The notes beneath the pieces are model-generated. The model had not been told where the DNA came from, did not search any database, and was given only the letters and a program-made list of their open reading frames with translations. Both the position numbers and the translations under genes were made by a program. Below, piece after piece: positions 24,036-34,798 of a stretch of 64,000 nucleotides of DNA. Source of the DNA: Virgisporangium aurantiacum (GTDB lineage: Bacteria; Actinomycetota; Actinomycetes; Mycobacteriales; Micromonosporaceae); contig NZ_BOPG01000019.1 of assembly GCF_016863635.1 (NCBI RefSeq), positions 62,001 through 126,000 of the forward strand. Direction: 5' to 3'. Every line of letters begins with the position of its first letter. Position 1 is the stretch's first letter.

Positions 24036-26033
24036 GTGCGCCTCGTCCGATCCATTCTCGTCATCGCGTCCCTGCTGGCCGCCGTCCCGTATCCGGCCGC
24101 GGCAAACGCCGCTGGCCCGGCCACGACGTCGACCGCGGCGCGCCCCACGACCGGGGCGGCCTGCACCGATCCCGCCTACCAGACTTTCGGTCCCGCCTCC
24201 ATTACCGGCGCGATCGTGGGCGCCACGACCCACAACGGGTTCGCGTACGTGGTCACCCGCGGGCTCAAGCCGCCGATCCTCGCCGAGATCGACCTCGCGA
24301 CCAGACGGGTGGTGCGTCAGGTCCCGCTGCCCGACGGCCCGCTGGCCGGCGAACCGGAGGGCGGGTGGGCGACCACCGTCTCCGGTGGGCAGATCTATGT
24401 CGGCACCTACCCGGTTCCGGACCTGTACCGCTTCGACCCGGCGACCGGAACCGTGACCCACATCCGCTCGTTCGGGGTGAACGGCGGCTTCGTCTGGAGC
24501 CTCACCACCGCTCCCGACGGGACGATCTACGCCGGGACGTACCCCGACGGCAAGGTCTGGGAGTACGTCCCGGCCACCGGAGCGGTGCGCAACTTCGGTG
24601 TCCTGGCCACGGGCGAGCGCTACGTCCGGGCGGTCGCCGCCGACGCGACCAACGTCTACGCCGGACTGCTGGACAAGGCGAAACTCGTCGCCATCAACCG
24701 GACCACGGGCGCGGTGACCACGTTGGCGACCGGCACCGGCGGCTTCGCGACCGTGGGCGTCGGCAACGGGCGGGTCGTCGCGACCAGCGGCTCCACCCTG
24801 TACGACGTCCGACCCGACGGCACGGACCTGCGGACGGTCGGCCTCGGCGAGCTGACCTCCGACATGCTGCTCGTCGAGCCGGACGGCACCGTGTACCTGT
24901 CGGCCCGCCCGACCGGCGCCGTCCTCCGGTACCGCACCGGCGACCCGGCCCCGACTCCGCTCGGTACCCCGAAGGAGGCCGAGGAGACGCGGCGGCTCGT
25001 CGTCGAGAACAACCGCCTCACCGGGTTCTCCGGCAGCGGCGGCATGTGGACGATGGACCCGGCGACCGGCGCCACCGAGTTCACCGACCTGATCGCGGCG
25101 GGGCTCACGCCGGGATCCGAGCGGCCACAGGCGATCCGCCTGGAGGGACCCGACGAACTGTGGGTCGCCGGCCACTTCTCCGTCACCGTCCGGGACCTGC
25201 GGACCATGCGGCAACGGCGCATCTGGGTTCCGGGCGAGCCGAAGGCGATCGTCAGCCGGGGCGACACGATGTTCGCCGCCATGTACCCGAGCGGCGAGAT
25301 CCTCGCCATCGACCGGACGTCGTTGACGCTGCGCAGCCTCGGCTACCTCGGCCACGGCCAGCAACGCCCGTGGGACCTCGAGTACGACCCGATCTCCGAC
25401 AAGCTTCTGGTGGCCACCGCGCCGCTCGGCGCCAGTCTCCAGGGCGCACTGTCCATAGTGGACCCGGACACCGGCGCGAAGCAGGTGTACGTCAACGTCA
25501 TCCCGGACCAGAGCCTCATGAGCCTCTCCCTCGACGTGGCCAAGCGCATCGTCTACCTCGGCGGTGACGTCCGCGGCGGTGGCGGCACTCCCCCGGTCCG
25601 GACGGCCGCCTCGGTGGCGGCCTTCGACCTCCGGACGCGGACCGTGCGCTGGCAGGTGACGCCCGTGGCCGGCTACCAGACGTTCCAGGACCTCAAGGTG
25701 CAGGACGGCCTCCTCTTCGGCGTGTACAAGCGCAACGCCAGTTGGTTCCGGATGAACCTGGCGACCCGGACCATCACGCACTCGGGCCCGCTGCCCGGGT
25801 ACGGGGAGCTCCACGTGCACAACGGCACGGTGTTCACCGCCACCTACTTCGGCGGCGGGAACGTCTACGCGCTGGGCACGACGGCGAAGCTCGTCGCCAC
25901 CGGGCTCGGCGACGAGTGGTACACCAACCCGCAACTGGCCTTCGAACCCGGGTCGTGGAACGCCTGGGCCCTCATCGGCCGCGACCTCGCCCGGATCCGG
26001 CTCGATCCCGCCTGTCCGACCGTCACGATCTGA
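24036..26033 (+). CDS. Secreted beta-propeller protein
   Basis: A 665-residue exported protein. The signal peptide covers about residues 1-25 (ends in AANA-AG). The remainder is a chain of short beta repeats such as GQIYVGTYPVPDLYRFDPATGTV and GTIYAGTYPDGKVWEYVPATGAV, typical of a seven- or eight-bladed propeller of the YVTN/PQQ-like type. Conserved Cys pairs lie near both ends (CTDPAY and CPTVTI). No catalytic motif is recognisable; a lyase or binding protein is possible. The GTG start has a perfect GAGGAGG nine bases upstream. A dyad shared with the neighbouring hydrolase operon suggests joint control. Confidence 0.7.
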   Translation: MRLVRSILVIASLLAAVPYPAAANAAGPATTSTAARPTTGAACTDPAYQTFGPASITGAIVGATTHNGFAYVVTRGLKPPILAEIDLATRRVVRQVPLPDGPLAGEPEGGWATTVSGGQIYVGTYPVPDLYRFDPATGTVTHIRSFGVNGGFVWSLTTAPDGTIYAGTYPDGKVWEYVPATGAVRNFGVLATGERYVRAVAADATNVYAGLLDKAKLVAINRTTGAVTTLATGTGGFATVGVGNGRVVATSGSTLYDVRPDGTDLRTVGLGELTSDMLLVEPDGTVYLSARPTGAVLRYRTGDPAPTPLGTPKEAEETRRLVVENNRLTGFSGSGGMWTMDPATGATEFTDLIAAGLTPGSERPQAIRLEGPDELWVAGHFSVTVRDLRTMRQRRIWVPGEPKAIVSRGDTMFAAMYPSGEILAIDRTSLTLRSLGYLGHGQQRPWDLEYDPISDKLLVATAPLGASLQGALSIVDPDTGAKQVYVNVIPDQSLMSLSLDVAKRIVYLGGDVRGGGGTPPVRTAASVAAFDLRTRTVRWQVTPVAGYQTFQDLKVQDGLLFGVYKRNASWFRMNLATRTITHSGPLPGYGELHVHNGTVFTATYFGGGNVYALGTTAKLVATGLGDEWYTNPQLAFEPGSWNAWALIGRDLARIRLDPACPTVTI

Positions 26034-26055
26034 TCACCGTTGGCGGCGGGAGCGG

Positions 26056-26075
26056 ATTCCGGTCATGACCCAAAT
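26056..26075. promoter_or_regulatory. GGTCATG dyad, copy 2 (perfect core)
   Basis: ATT-CC-GGTCATGACC-CA-AAT. The ten central bases are a perfect palindrome. It lies between the convergent ends of the beta-propeller and regulator genes, an odd place for an operator, and is part of a direct repeat of the sequence before the beta-propeller gene. Confidence 0.45.
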
Positions 26076-26085
26076 TGACGGACGC

Positions 26086-27309
26086 TCAGATGGTGATCCG
26101 GTAGAGCGTCGACGGGCGGCCGCTGCTGCCGGACGCCAGACTGCCCGTGCGTTCCGCGAGCCCGGCCAGTTCGAGCCGGTTGAGCATCCGGCGCGCGGTC
26201 CGCGGCTGGACGCCGAGCCGGTCGGCGAGGTCGCGGGTGTTCACCGGCGCCGACCCGGCCGACTCCCGCACCTCGCGCAGGCGTTGCAGCGTCGCCACGC
26301 TGAGCCCCACCCGTTGCGCCACAACCGCGAGGTTGGCCCCGGCCGGATCGGCCGGCGGGCCGGCCGCCGCCAGGATCAGGTCGTTGTCGCGCGTCGACAG
26401 CACCGACGCCACCGGCCCGAACTTCCGCGCCCGGCTCAGCGCCCGGCGGGCCAGGTTCTCCGCCTCGGCGGCACCCCGGCCCAACCCGAAGCCGATCCGC
26501 ACGGTCTCGTGCAGCTCCGCGAGCCGGCGCAGCATCGGCAGGCCGGAGAAGCCGTTGGTGGCCGCGTAGAGCGGGCCGCGGGTGGAGATGAGCAGGTGCA
26601 TGCCGCCGGCGAGGGGCGTCATCGTGCCGCCGACGCCCACCACCTCCTTGAGCAGACCCTCGTCGCCGCCGGACAGCTCCGCCAGCCCGATCACGAGCTG
26701 GGCGTCCTCCCGCATCTGGTTGTCGGTCTCCAGCAGCAACTGGCGCACCGCGTTGCGCACCGCGTGGGTCGACGGCGCGAGCCGGTGCACCGGCATCTCC
26801 CCGCGCAGCCTCTCGTAGACCGAACGCAGGCAGGTGAGCGCGACCTGGCTCCCGCGCGGACCGCGCCGGGCCCGCCGGTGGAACGTTTCCGTCTGCGCCG
26901 ACGTCACCCCGCCGCGGTAGGGCAGCGTCGCGATGTTGGCGACCGGCACGCCCGCCTCGGTGAACGTGGCCACGACGTCGGCCGTCGGCAGGGTGTCGAT
27001 GGACATGCGGGAGACGTCGTGGCCCTCGCGGACCAGCCGGACCAGCGCCTGCAGCAGGGTCGCACCCGTGTAGTCGACGAAGACGGCCGGCCGGGTGAGC
27101 GTCTCCGCCTCGCGGCACAACGTGTAGGGGACGACGCCGGTGAAGAGCCACGCGTCGACCGACGACCCGTGTGCGGCGGTGATCGCCGGCGCCTCGGACT
27201 CGTGGCCGTAGTTCAGGCGGTACGCCGTGACGCGGGACTGCTCCTCGCACACCGCCGCCACGTCGTCGACCAGATCGTGCGGACCGACCACACCGACCTG
27301 TACCGCCAT
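26086..27309 (-). CDS. Winged-helix transcriptional regulator with large N-terminal sensor
   Basis: A 407-residue protein. Residues 1 to about 150 form an alpha/beta domain (GVVGPHDLVDDVAAVCEEQ, SVDAWLFTGVVPYTL, PAVFVDYTGATLLQ) reminiscent of ligand-binding or receiver folds. The middle (about 160-310) is another alpha/beta unit with FGLGRGAAEAENLARRALSRAR, similar to degenerate nucleotide-cyclase domains. The end (about 345-407) is a winged helix (VNTRDLADRLGVQPRTARRMLNRLELAGLAERTG). I do not recognise a named family. GGAGG precedes the start. It is divergent from the amidohydrolase pair, with one GGTCATG dyad in the gap. Confidence 0.65.
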   Translation of the reverse strand: MAVQVGVVGPHDLVDDVAAVCEEQSRVTAYRLNYGHESEAPAITAAHGSSVDAWLFTGVVPYTLCREAETLTRPAVFVDYTGATLLQALVRLVREGHDVSRMSIDTLPTADVVATFTEAGVPVANIATLPYRGGVTSAQTETFHRRARRGPRGSQVALTCLRSVYERLRGEMPVHRLAPSTHAVRNAVRQLLLETDNQMREDAQLVIGLAELSGGDEGLLKEVVGVGGTMTPLAGGMHLLISTRGPLYAATNGFSGLPMLRRLAELHETVRIGFGLGRGAAEAENLARRALSRARKFGPVASVLSTRDNDLILAAAGPPADPAGANLAVVAQRVGLSVATLQRLREVRESAGSAPVNTRDLADRLGVQPRTARRMLNRLELAGLAERTGSLASGSSGRPSTLYRITI

Positions 27310-27341
27310 CGACGCCTCCCTCGCGCAAACCGTGCCGTCAG

Positions 27342-27361
27342 ATTACGGTCATGTCCAGTAT
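27342..27361. promoter_or_regulatory. GGTCATG dyad, copy 3
   Basis: ATT-AC-GGTCATGTCC-AG-TAT in the divergent gap between the winged-helix regulator and the amidohydrolase pair. Its distance of 47 bases from the first hydrolase start suits promoter control. Confidence 0.5.
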
Positions 27362-27408
27362 TCCAGCAGCCCCGGAAGGTGCCCAATGCTTCCCAGCACG
27401 GTGACGAC

Positions 27409-28155
27409 ATGATCGACGTTTTCGACCCCGAGCCGCTGCTCGGCGGGCTGACGGTCACCCTCGACATCGACGTCCTCATCGGACGGTTCCCCGACCGCCC
27501 CGGCCCGGACGGCGACGCCACCACGGTCATGGCGATGCTCGCCGACCGCGGCGTGGCCCGCGCGGCGGTCGCCAGCCTGCGCGCCGCGCTGTTCGACGTC
27601 ACCGCGGGCAACGCCGACGCCATGGCGGTGCCGGACGGTGTCGCGGTGGGGACGCTCGACCTGCGCGATCCCCTCGGGTCGGCGGCGGAGCTGGAACGGC
27701 TCGTCGCGGCCGGCGTGCGGGCGGTCCGGTTCTTCCCCGAGGAGCAGGGCGTCCAGCCCGACTACCCGTCGGTGCGGCACCTGGCGCGGCTCGCCACCGA
27801 CGCCGGCCTGGTGATCCTGACCGGCGGCGACGTGCGCCGGTTCTGGCGGCCGTTCGCCGGACTGGTCGCCGGCGTGGTGTTCCTGGACACGCACTTCTAC
27901 CACCTCGGCGACTTCCTCCTCGTGGCCGCCGACGAGCCCGGCTTCCACACGTCGACCCGCCTGCTCACCTCTTCCGACGGGCTCGAACAGGTGGCGGAAC
28001 ACGTGGGCGCGGACCGGCTGCTGTTCGGCTCGCGGGCGCCGGTCTACGAGCCGTACGTGCCGTTGCTGCGGCTCGCCACCAGTTCCCTGTCGGCGGCGGA
28101 GAAGGTCATGGTGGCCGGCGGGAACGCGCGGCGGCTCCTGGACGGCGACCGGTGA
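27409..28155 (+). CDS. Amidohydrolase-fold protein lacking metal ligands
   Basis: A 248-residue TIM-barrel protein of the amidohydrolase-2 type by its strand pattern (GVRAVRFFPEE, AGLVILTGGDVRRFW, VVFLDTHFYHLGDF, ADRLLFGSRAP). The N-terminal HxH motif is missing (MIDVFDPEPLLGG instead of DVHAH), and the final metal-binding Asp after beta-8 is replaced by Arg (FGSRAP against GTDAT in the next gene). It is therefore probably inactive and may be a partner subunit. The GTGA overlap with the following hydrolase implies translational coupling. The start is ATG 27409 with only a weak ribosome binding site. Confidence 0.65.
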   Translation: MIDVFDPEPLLGGLTVTLDIDVLIGRFPDRPGPDGDATTVMAMLADRGVARAAVASLRAALFDVTAGNADAMAVPDGVAVGTLDLRDPLGSAAELERLVAAGVRAVRFFPEEQGVQPDYPSVRHLARLATDAGLVILTGGDVRRFWRPFAGLVAGVVFLDTHFYHLGDFLLVAADEPGFHTSTRLLTSSDGLEQVAEHVGADRLLFGSRAPVYEPYVPLLRLATSSLSAAEKVMVAGGNARRLLDGDR

Positions 28156-28886
28156 TCGTCGACGTCCACGCGCACTGGGGGCCGTGGTTCTTCAGCGGCC
28201 TGCGCACGCCGAACCTCACCGTGATGGACCGCTACGGCATCGACGTCGCGATCGTCTCCTCGACCGAGGCGGTCACCTACGACCCGGCCGCGGGCAACCG
28301 CGCGCTCGCCGACTTCCTGCGGTCCGCGCCGGACCGGTTGCTGGGCTACGTCACCGTCCACCCGCGACGACTCGACCAGGCGGAACGGGACCTGCGGGAG
28401 TTCCTGCCGACGCGCCGGTTCGTGGGCGCCAAGATCCACACGGACTACACCGGTAGCCCCGTCGACTCGCCGCAGATGCGCGACGCGCTGCTCATGCTCG
28501 CCGAGCTGGACTGTCCGGCCCTCGTGCACACCTGGGACGCGTCCGTGCTCGACCTGGCCCGGCACTGCGTCGAGATTCCCGGCCTCCGGGTCATCGCGGG
28601 GCACATGGGCGCGGGTGGACACCGCCACGCCATCGCGGCGGCGCGGTCGTGCGACCGGCTCTACCTCGAGCCGTCGTGGTCGCACGGGCTGGCCGGCCGG
28701 ATGGACGAGGTGCTCCGGGAGGTGGACTCCCGCCAGCTCCTGCTCGGCACCGACGCGACGCTGATCGATCCGGCGTCGACGTTCGGCGTGCTCGCCGCCG
28801 CGCGACCCGATCCCGTCACGGCGGAGCGGATCGCGTGGCGCAACGCCGCCGAGCTGTTCAAGCTGTCCGGAGTCACGGAAGGGTGA
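28152..28886 (+). CDS. Amidohydrolase-2 family metal hydrolase
   Basis: A 244-residue metal-dependent hydrolase or decarboxylase. DVHAH (4-8) gives the first two metal ligands, ALVHTWDAS the third, VIAGHMGAGG the fourth His, and LLLGTDATLIDP the catalytic Asp. Family members hydrolyse lactones or decarboxylate aromatic acids. The GTG start overlaps the end of the degenerate paralogue. With the beta-propeller and regulator it forms a small pathway module whose substrate is unknown. The PfkB gene is convergent. Confidence 0.8.
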   Translation: MIVDVHAHWGPWFFSGLRTPNLTVMDRYGIDVAIVSSTEAVTYDPAAGNRALADFLRSAPDRLLGYVTVHPRRLDQAERDLREFLPTRRFVGAKIHTDYTGSPVDSPQMRDALLMLAELDCPALVHTWDASVLDLARHCVEIPGLRVIAGHMGAGGHRHAIAAARSCDRLYLEPSWSHGLAGRMDEVLREVDSRQLLLGTDATLIDPASTFGVLAAARPDPVTAERIAWRNAAELFKLSGVTEG

Positions 28887-29799
28887 GCGGGCTCAGTTCG
28901 ATCCGGGGCAGCAGCGCCCGGTAGGTGGACATGTCGAACGATCCGGCGCCCTCGGCCTGAACCGTCGCCGCCGACAGGGCCACGCCGTCGCGCAGCCGGT
29001 CGGGCCAGGCCGACCCGTGGGCCAGCCCACGGGCGAGCGCCGCCACGAGCGCGTCACCGGCGCCGGTGGGGTTCCCGGTGACCACCGGCGGAACCGCGGC
29101 CCAGGCGCCGTCGGGCGTCACCGCCACCAGGCCGTCGGGCCCGCGGGACACGACGACGGCCGTGGCCCCCGCCGCGCGGACCGCCTGGGCCGCCGCCAGG
29201 AGCGGCGCACCGTCCCCGAGGCGCAGGCGGGCCAGCTCGTCGACGTTGGGCTTGACGACGGCGGGCCGGCCGGCCAGCCCGTGCCGCAGCGGCTCGCCGT
29301 CGGCGTCCAGCACCACGCGGATGCCGGCCGCGGCGCAGGCCCGGCCCAGCTCCGCGTAGGCGTCGACGGGCACGCCCGGCGGCAGGCTGCCGGACAGCAC
29401 CGCCACGCCCGCCCCCGAGGTGGCCAGGATCTCCGCGAAGCCGGCCCGGAACGCCTGCCATTCATCGGACGTCACGGTGGGGCCGGGTTCGTTGACCACC
29501 GTGGTGCGGCCGGGTTCGGCGAGCACGACCGTGCGGCGGGACTCGCCCCGGATCGTCGTGAACACGGTGCGCACACCGGTTGCCGCAAGCCCGGTCCGGA
29601 TGACCTCACCGGTGCGACCGCCCAGGAGGCCGCACGCCAGCACCGGCTCGCCGAGCGCGTCGAGCGTCCGGGCCACGTTGAGCCCCTTGCCGCCCGGGCA
29701 CTCGCGCACCCGGTCGACCCGGTTCGTGTCCCCGATCGTCACCCGACCCAACTCGTACGTGACGTCGAGCGCGGCGTTGAGGGTCACTGTCACGATCAC
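28873..29799 (-). CDS. PfkB-family hexose-phosphate kinase (1-phosphofructokinase/LacC-like)
   Basis: A 308-residue ribokinase-fold enzyme. VTLNAALDVTYEL opens the protein, ECPGGKGLNVARTL (32-45) is PfkB signature 1, and GNPTGAGDALVAALARG is signature 2 with the catalytic Asp. The N-terminus VIVTVTLNAALD is that of 1-phosphofructokinase and tagatose-6-phosphate kinase, so it may supply the bisphosphate cleaved by the class II aldolase at 21.3 kb. GTG 29799 is chosen by family alignment; 29793 and 29787 are alternatives. It overlaps the convergent hydrolase gene by 14 bases. Confidence 0.85.
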   Translation of the reverse strand: MIVTVTLNAALDVTYELGRVTIGDTNRVDRVRECPGGKGLNVARTLDALGEPVLACGLLGGRTGEVIRTGLAATGVRTVFTTIRGESRRTVVLAEPGRTTVVNEPGPTVTSDEWQAFRAGFAEILATSGAGVAVLSGSLPPGVPVDAYAELGRACAAAGIRVVLDADGEPLRHGLAGRPAVVKPNVDELARLRLGDGAPLLAAAQAVRAAGATAVVVSRGPDGLVAVTPDGAWAAVPPVVTGNPTGAGDALVAALARGLAHGSAWPDRLRDGVALSAATVQAEGAGSFDMSTYRALLPRIELSPLTLP

Positions 29800-29845
29800 G
29801 ATCCATGGTCTACCACGGTCACGGCTATGCTCGGCGACCGTGACT

Positions 29846-31918
29846 ATGCCGCGACTCGGGGTCGATCTCGGTACGTCGACCACGATCGCGATGCTGCAGT
29901 GGCCCGACGGACGCATCCGGCCGCTGCTGTTCGACGGGTCGCCGCTGCTGTCCTCGGCCGTCCTCTTCGGTGCCGACGGGACGCTGCACACCGGCCGCGA
30001 CGCCGCCCACCTCGGGCGCGGCAACCCGGAACGGCTCGAACCCAACCCGAAGCGGCGCATCGACGACGACGTGGTCCTGCTCGGCCCCGCCGAGGTGCCG
30101 GTCCGGGACCTGCTCGGCGCCGTGCTGGTGCGGGTCGCGCAGGAGGCCGGTCGGGTGGCCGGGCGGTTCGGCGAGCTGACGATCACCCACCCGGCGGCGT
30201 GGGGCGCGCGCCGCTGCGCGCTGCTGGTCGAGGCCGCCGAGCGGGCCGGGCTGGGCCGGCCCCGGCTGGTGCCCGAGCCGGTCGCCGCCGCCACCTACTT
30301 CGCACACACGATGAGCGGGTCGGTCCCGGTCGGCAGCCGCGTGGTGGTCTACGACCTGGGCGCCGGCACGTGCGACGTCACCGTGCTGCTCCGGCGGCCG
30401 CACGGGTTCGACGTGATCGCGTCCGACGGCCTCAACGACGTCGGCGGGCTGGACGTCGACGCGGCGATCGTGGCGTTCCTCGAGGCCACGTACGGCACGC
30501 TGTGGACCGACGCGGTGACCCGACGGCAGGTCTGGGACGAGGTCCGCAACGCCAAGGAGATGCTGTCGCGCACCAGCGGCACGGTCATCGCGATCCCGGC
30601 GCTGGGCCGGGAGGCGCCGCTCGGCCGCGAGCAGTTCGACGGGCTGATCGGGCCGGTGCTGCGGCCGACCGTCGCGCTCACCCGGTCGCTGATCCGGGAC
30701 ACCGGCACCGGCCCGGCGGCGGTGGTCCTGGTCGGCGGCGCCAGCCGGATCCCCCTGGTCGCGACGATGCTCACCGAGGCGACGGGCGTGCCACCGATCG
30801 TGATCGAGCAGCCGGAACTGGTGGTGGCCGAGGGCGCCCTCCACCTGCCGCCGGCGGGCGGCACGTCGCACACGGGCGGTGCCTCGCACGCCGGTGCGGC
30901 TCAGGTCGCCGCGGGGAACCCGGTGTCCGCGCCGCCGACGGGGCCGGTCTCCGGTCCTCCGTCGGGGCCGGTGTCGGGTCCCCTCTCCGGTCCGGTATCC
31001 GGCGGGATGTCCGGTCCGGTGCCGACCGCCTGGGGCGGACCGGCCGCGCCGGTGTCGGGTGCGTTCGGCCCGGCCGCGCCGGTGTCGGGCGTCAGCGGGC
31101 CGGCCGGTCCGGTGTCCGGCGCATTCGGGCCGGCACCGTTCGGGCCGGCACCGTTCGGCGGCGCGGCCCCGCCCGGTACGGCACCGCCGGGCACGGGATC
31201 GCCGGGCATGACGCCGCCCGGACGGCCGGGTGAGCCGCGGCGCGGCAGCCTGGCGCTGGTGCTGTCCATCGTCGCCGTGGTGCTGGTGGTGCTCGCCTCC
31301 GGCGTCGCCGGTGTGGTGTACGTGGTCAACAAGGACGACGGAAAGCCCGGCGCGAACCCGACCACGCCGACCGGCGGCACCGGCCAGCCGACGCCGGCGT
31401 CCGGCGGGTCGGCCCGGTACGACGCGACGAAGCTGCCCGAGAACCTGTGCCTGAGCGTCGACCTCGGCCGGCTGGCGACCCAGTTCGACACGCAGGCGAC
31501 GGCGCCCACCGTCAACCGGCAGCTCAGCACGATCGTCTCGACGATGACCTGCACGATCAGCCGGCAGAAGGGCACGGCGGCGGTCATGTCGCTGCTGATG
31601 ATCGTCACCGTCTACACCGACCCGAAGCTCGCCGTCGACCAGCAGAAGCTGGGCCTCGACAACGCCAAGCTCAACGACCCGGGCACGAAGACGCTCGACG
31701 GCATCGGCGACGAGGCGTACGCCACCCGCACGGGCGGCGTGCAGGCGGCCACCACGGTCGCCCTGACGCTCGAGATGCGCGCGGCGAACATGCGCTGGTC
31801 GGCGTACCTGACGGCGTCGAAGATCAGCAGCGCGGGCTGGACCGACCAGGAGCGCGCCCAGTTCGTCACCGATCTCGGCGCCGCGGTGAAGGCGAGCCAC
31901 GCGAAGTTCACGGCCTGA
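29846..31918 (+). CDS. Membrane-anchored Hsp70-like ATPase with extracytoplasmic domain
   Basis: A 690-residue chimera. Residues 1 to about 335 are an Hsp70/actin-type ATPase: GVDLGTSTTIAML (5-17), VVVYDLGAGTCDVTVL and VLVGGASRIPLV are phosphate-1, phosphate-2 and adenosine motifs. No substrate-binding domain follows. Instead comes a Gly/Pro/Ala/Ser tract with many GPVSG units (about 366-430), a transmembrane helix (about 468-494), a Thr/Pro linker and a 180-residue outside domain with a DUF3558-like look and a Cys pair (LCLSVDL, MTCTISR). Hsp70s with such tails are found in actinobacteria; their role is not known. It is divergent from the PfkB gene. Confidence 0.8.
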   Translation: MPRLGVDLGTSTTIAMLQWPDGRIRPLLFDGSPLLSSAVLFGADGTLHTGRDAAHLGRGNPERLEPNPKRRIDDDVVLLGPAEVPVRDLLGAVLVRVAQEAGRVAGRFGELTITHPAAWGARRCALLVEAAERAGLGRPRLVPEPVAAATYFAHTMSGSVPVGSRVVVYDLGAGTCDVTVLLRRPHGFDVIASDGLNDVGGLDVDAAIVAFLEATYGTLWTDAVTRRQVWDEVRNAKEMLSRTSGTVIAIPALGREAPLGREQFDGLIGPVLRPTVALTRSLIRDTGTGPAAVVLVGGASRIPLVATMLTEATGVPPIVIEQPELVVAEGALHLPPAGGTSHTGGASHAGAAQVAAGNPVSAPPTGPVSGPPSGPVSGPLSGPVSGGMSGPVPTAWGGPAAPVSGAFGPAAPVSGVSGPAGPVSGAFGPAPFGPAPFGGAAPPGTAPPGTGSPGMTPPGRPGEPRRGSLALVLSIVAVVLVVLASGVAGVVYVVNKDDGKPGANPTTPTGGTGQPTPASGGSARYDATKLPENLCLSVDLGRLATQFDTQATAPTVNRQLSTIVSTMTCTISRQKGTAAVMSLLMIVTVYTDPKLAVDQQKLGLDNAKLNDPGTKTLDGIGDEAYATRTGGVQAATTVALTLEMRAANMRWSAYLTASKISSAGWTDQERAQFVTDLGAAVKASHAKFTA

Positions 31919-31928
31919 CGCCCGCGGG

Positions 31929-31945
31929 TCATTCGCTCCGGGTGA
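31929..31945. promoter_or_regulatory. Island palindrome site 1 (GH63 operon)
   Basis: TCATTC-GCTCC-GGGTGA, one base off the consensus TC(A/G)(T/C)CC-N5-GG(G/A)TGA. It lies 114 bases before the GH63-like gene, just after the Hsp70-like gene stop. Confidence 0.55.
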
Positions 31946-32059
31946 CGCGGCGGGGGGACGGCGCGGCGAGCATCACGACATGACCGAGCACTTGTGCGAG
32001 GGAATCATTCAGCAGAGCCCTCCCGGTCAGGGCGGGTCACCACGAAGTGGGGACCCGGC

Positions 32060-34794
<2,735 letters not shown>

Positions 34795-34798
<4 letters not shown>

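Noticed and set aside
30943..31200. GPVSG-coding repeats considered as a CRISPR or minisatellite array
   Set aside because: Units are in frame, vary in length, lack unique spacers and lie inside the Hsp70-like gene; they are a protein linker.
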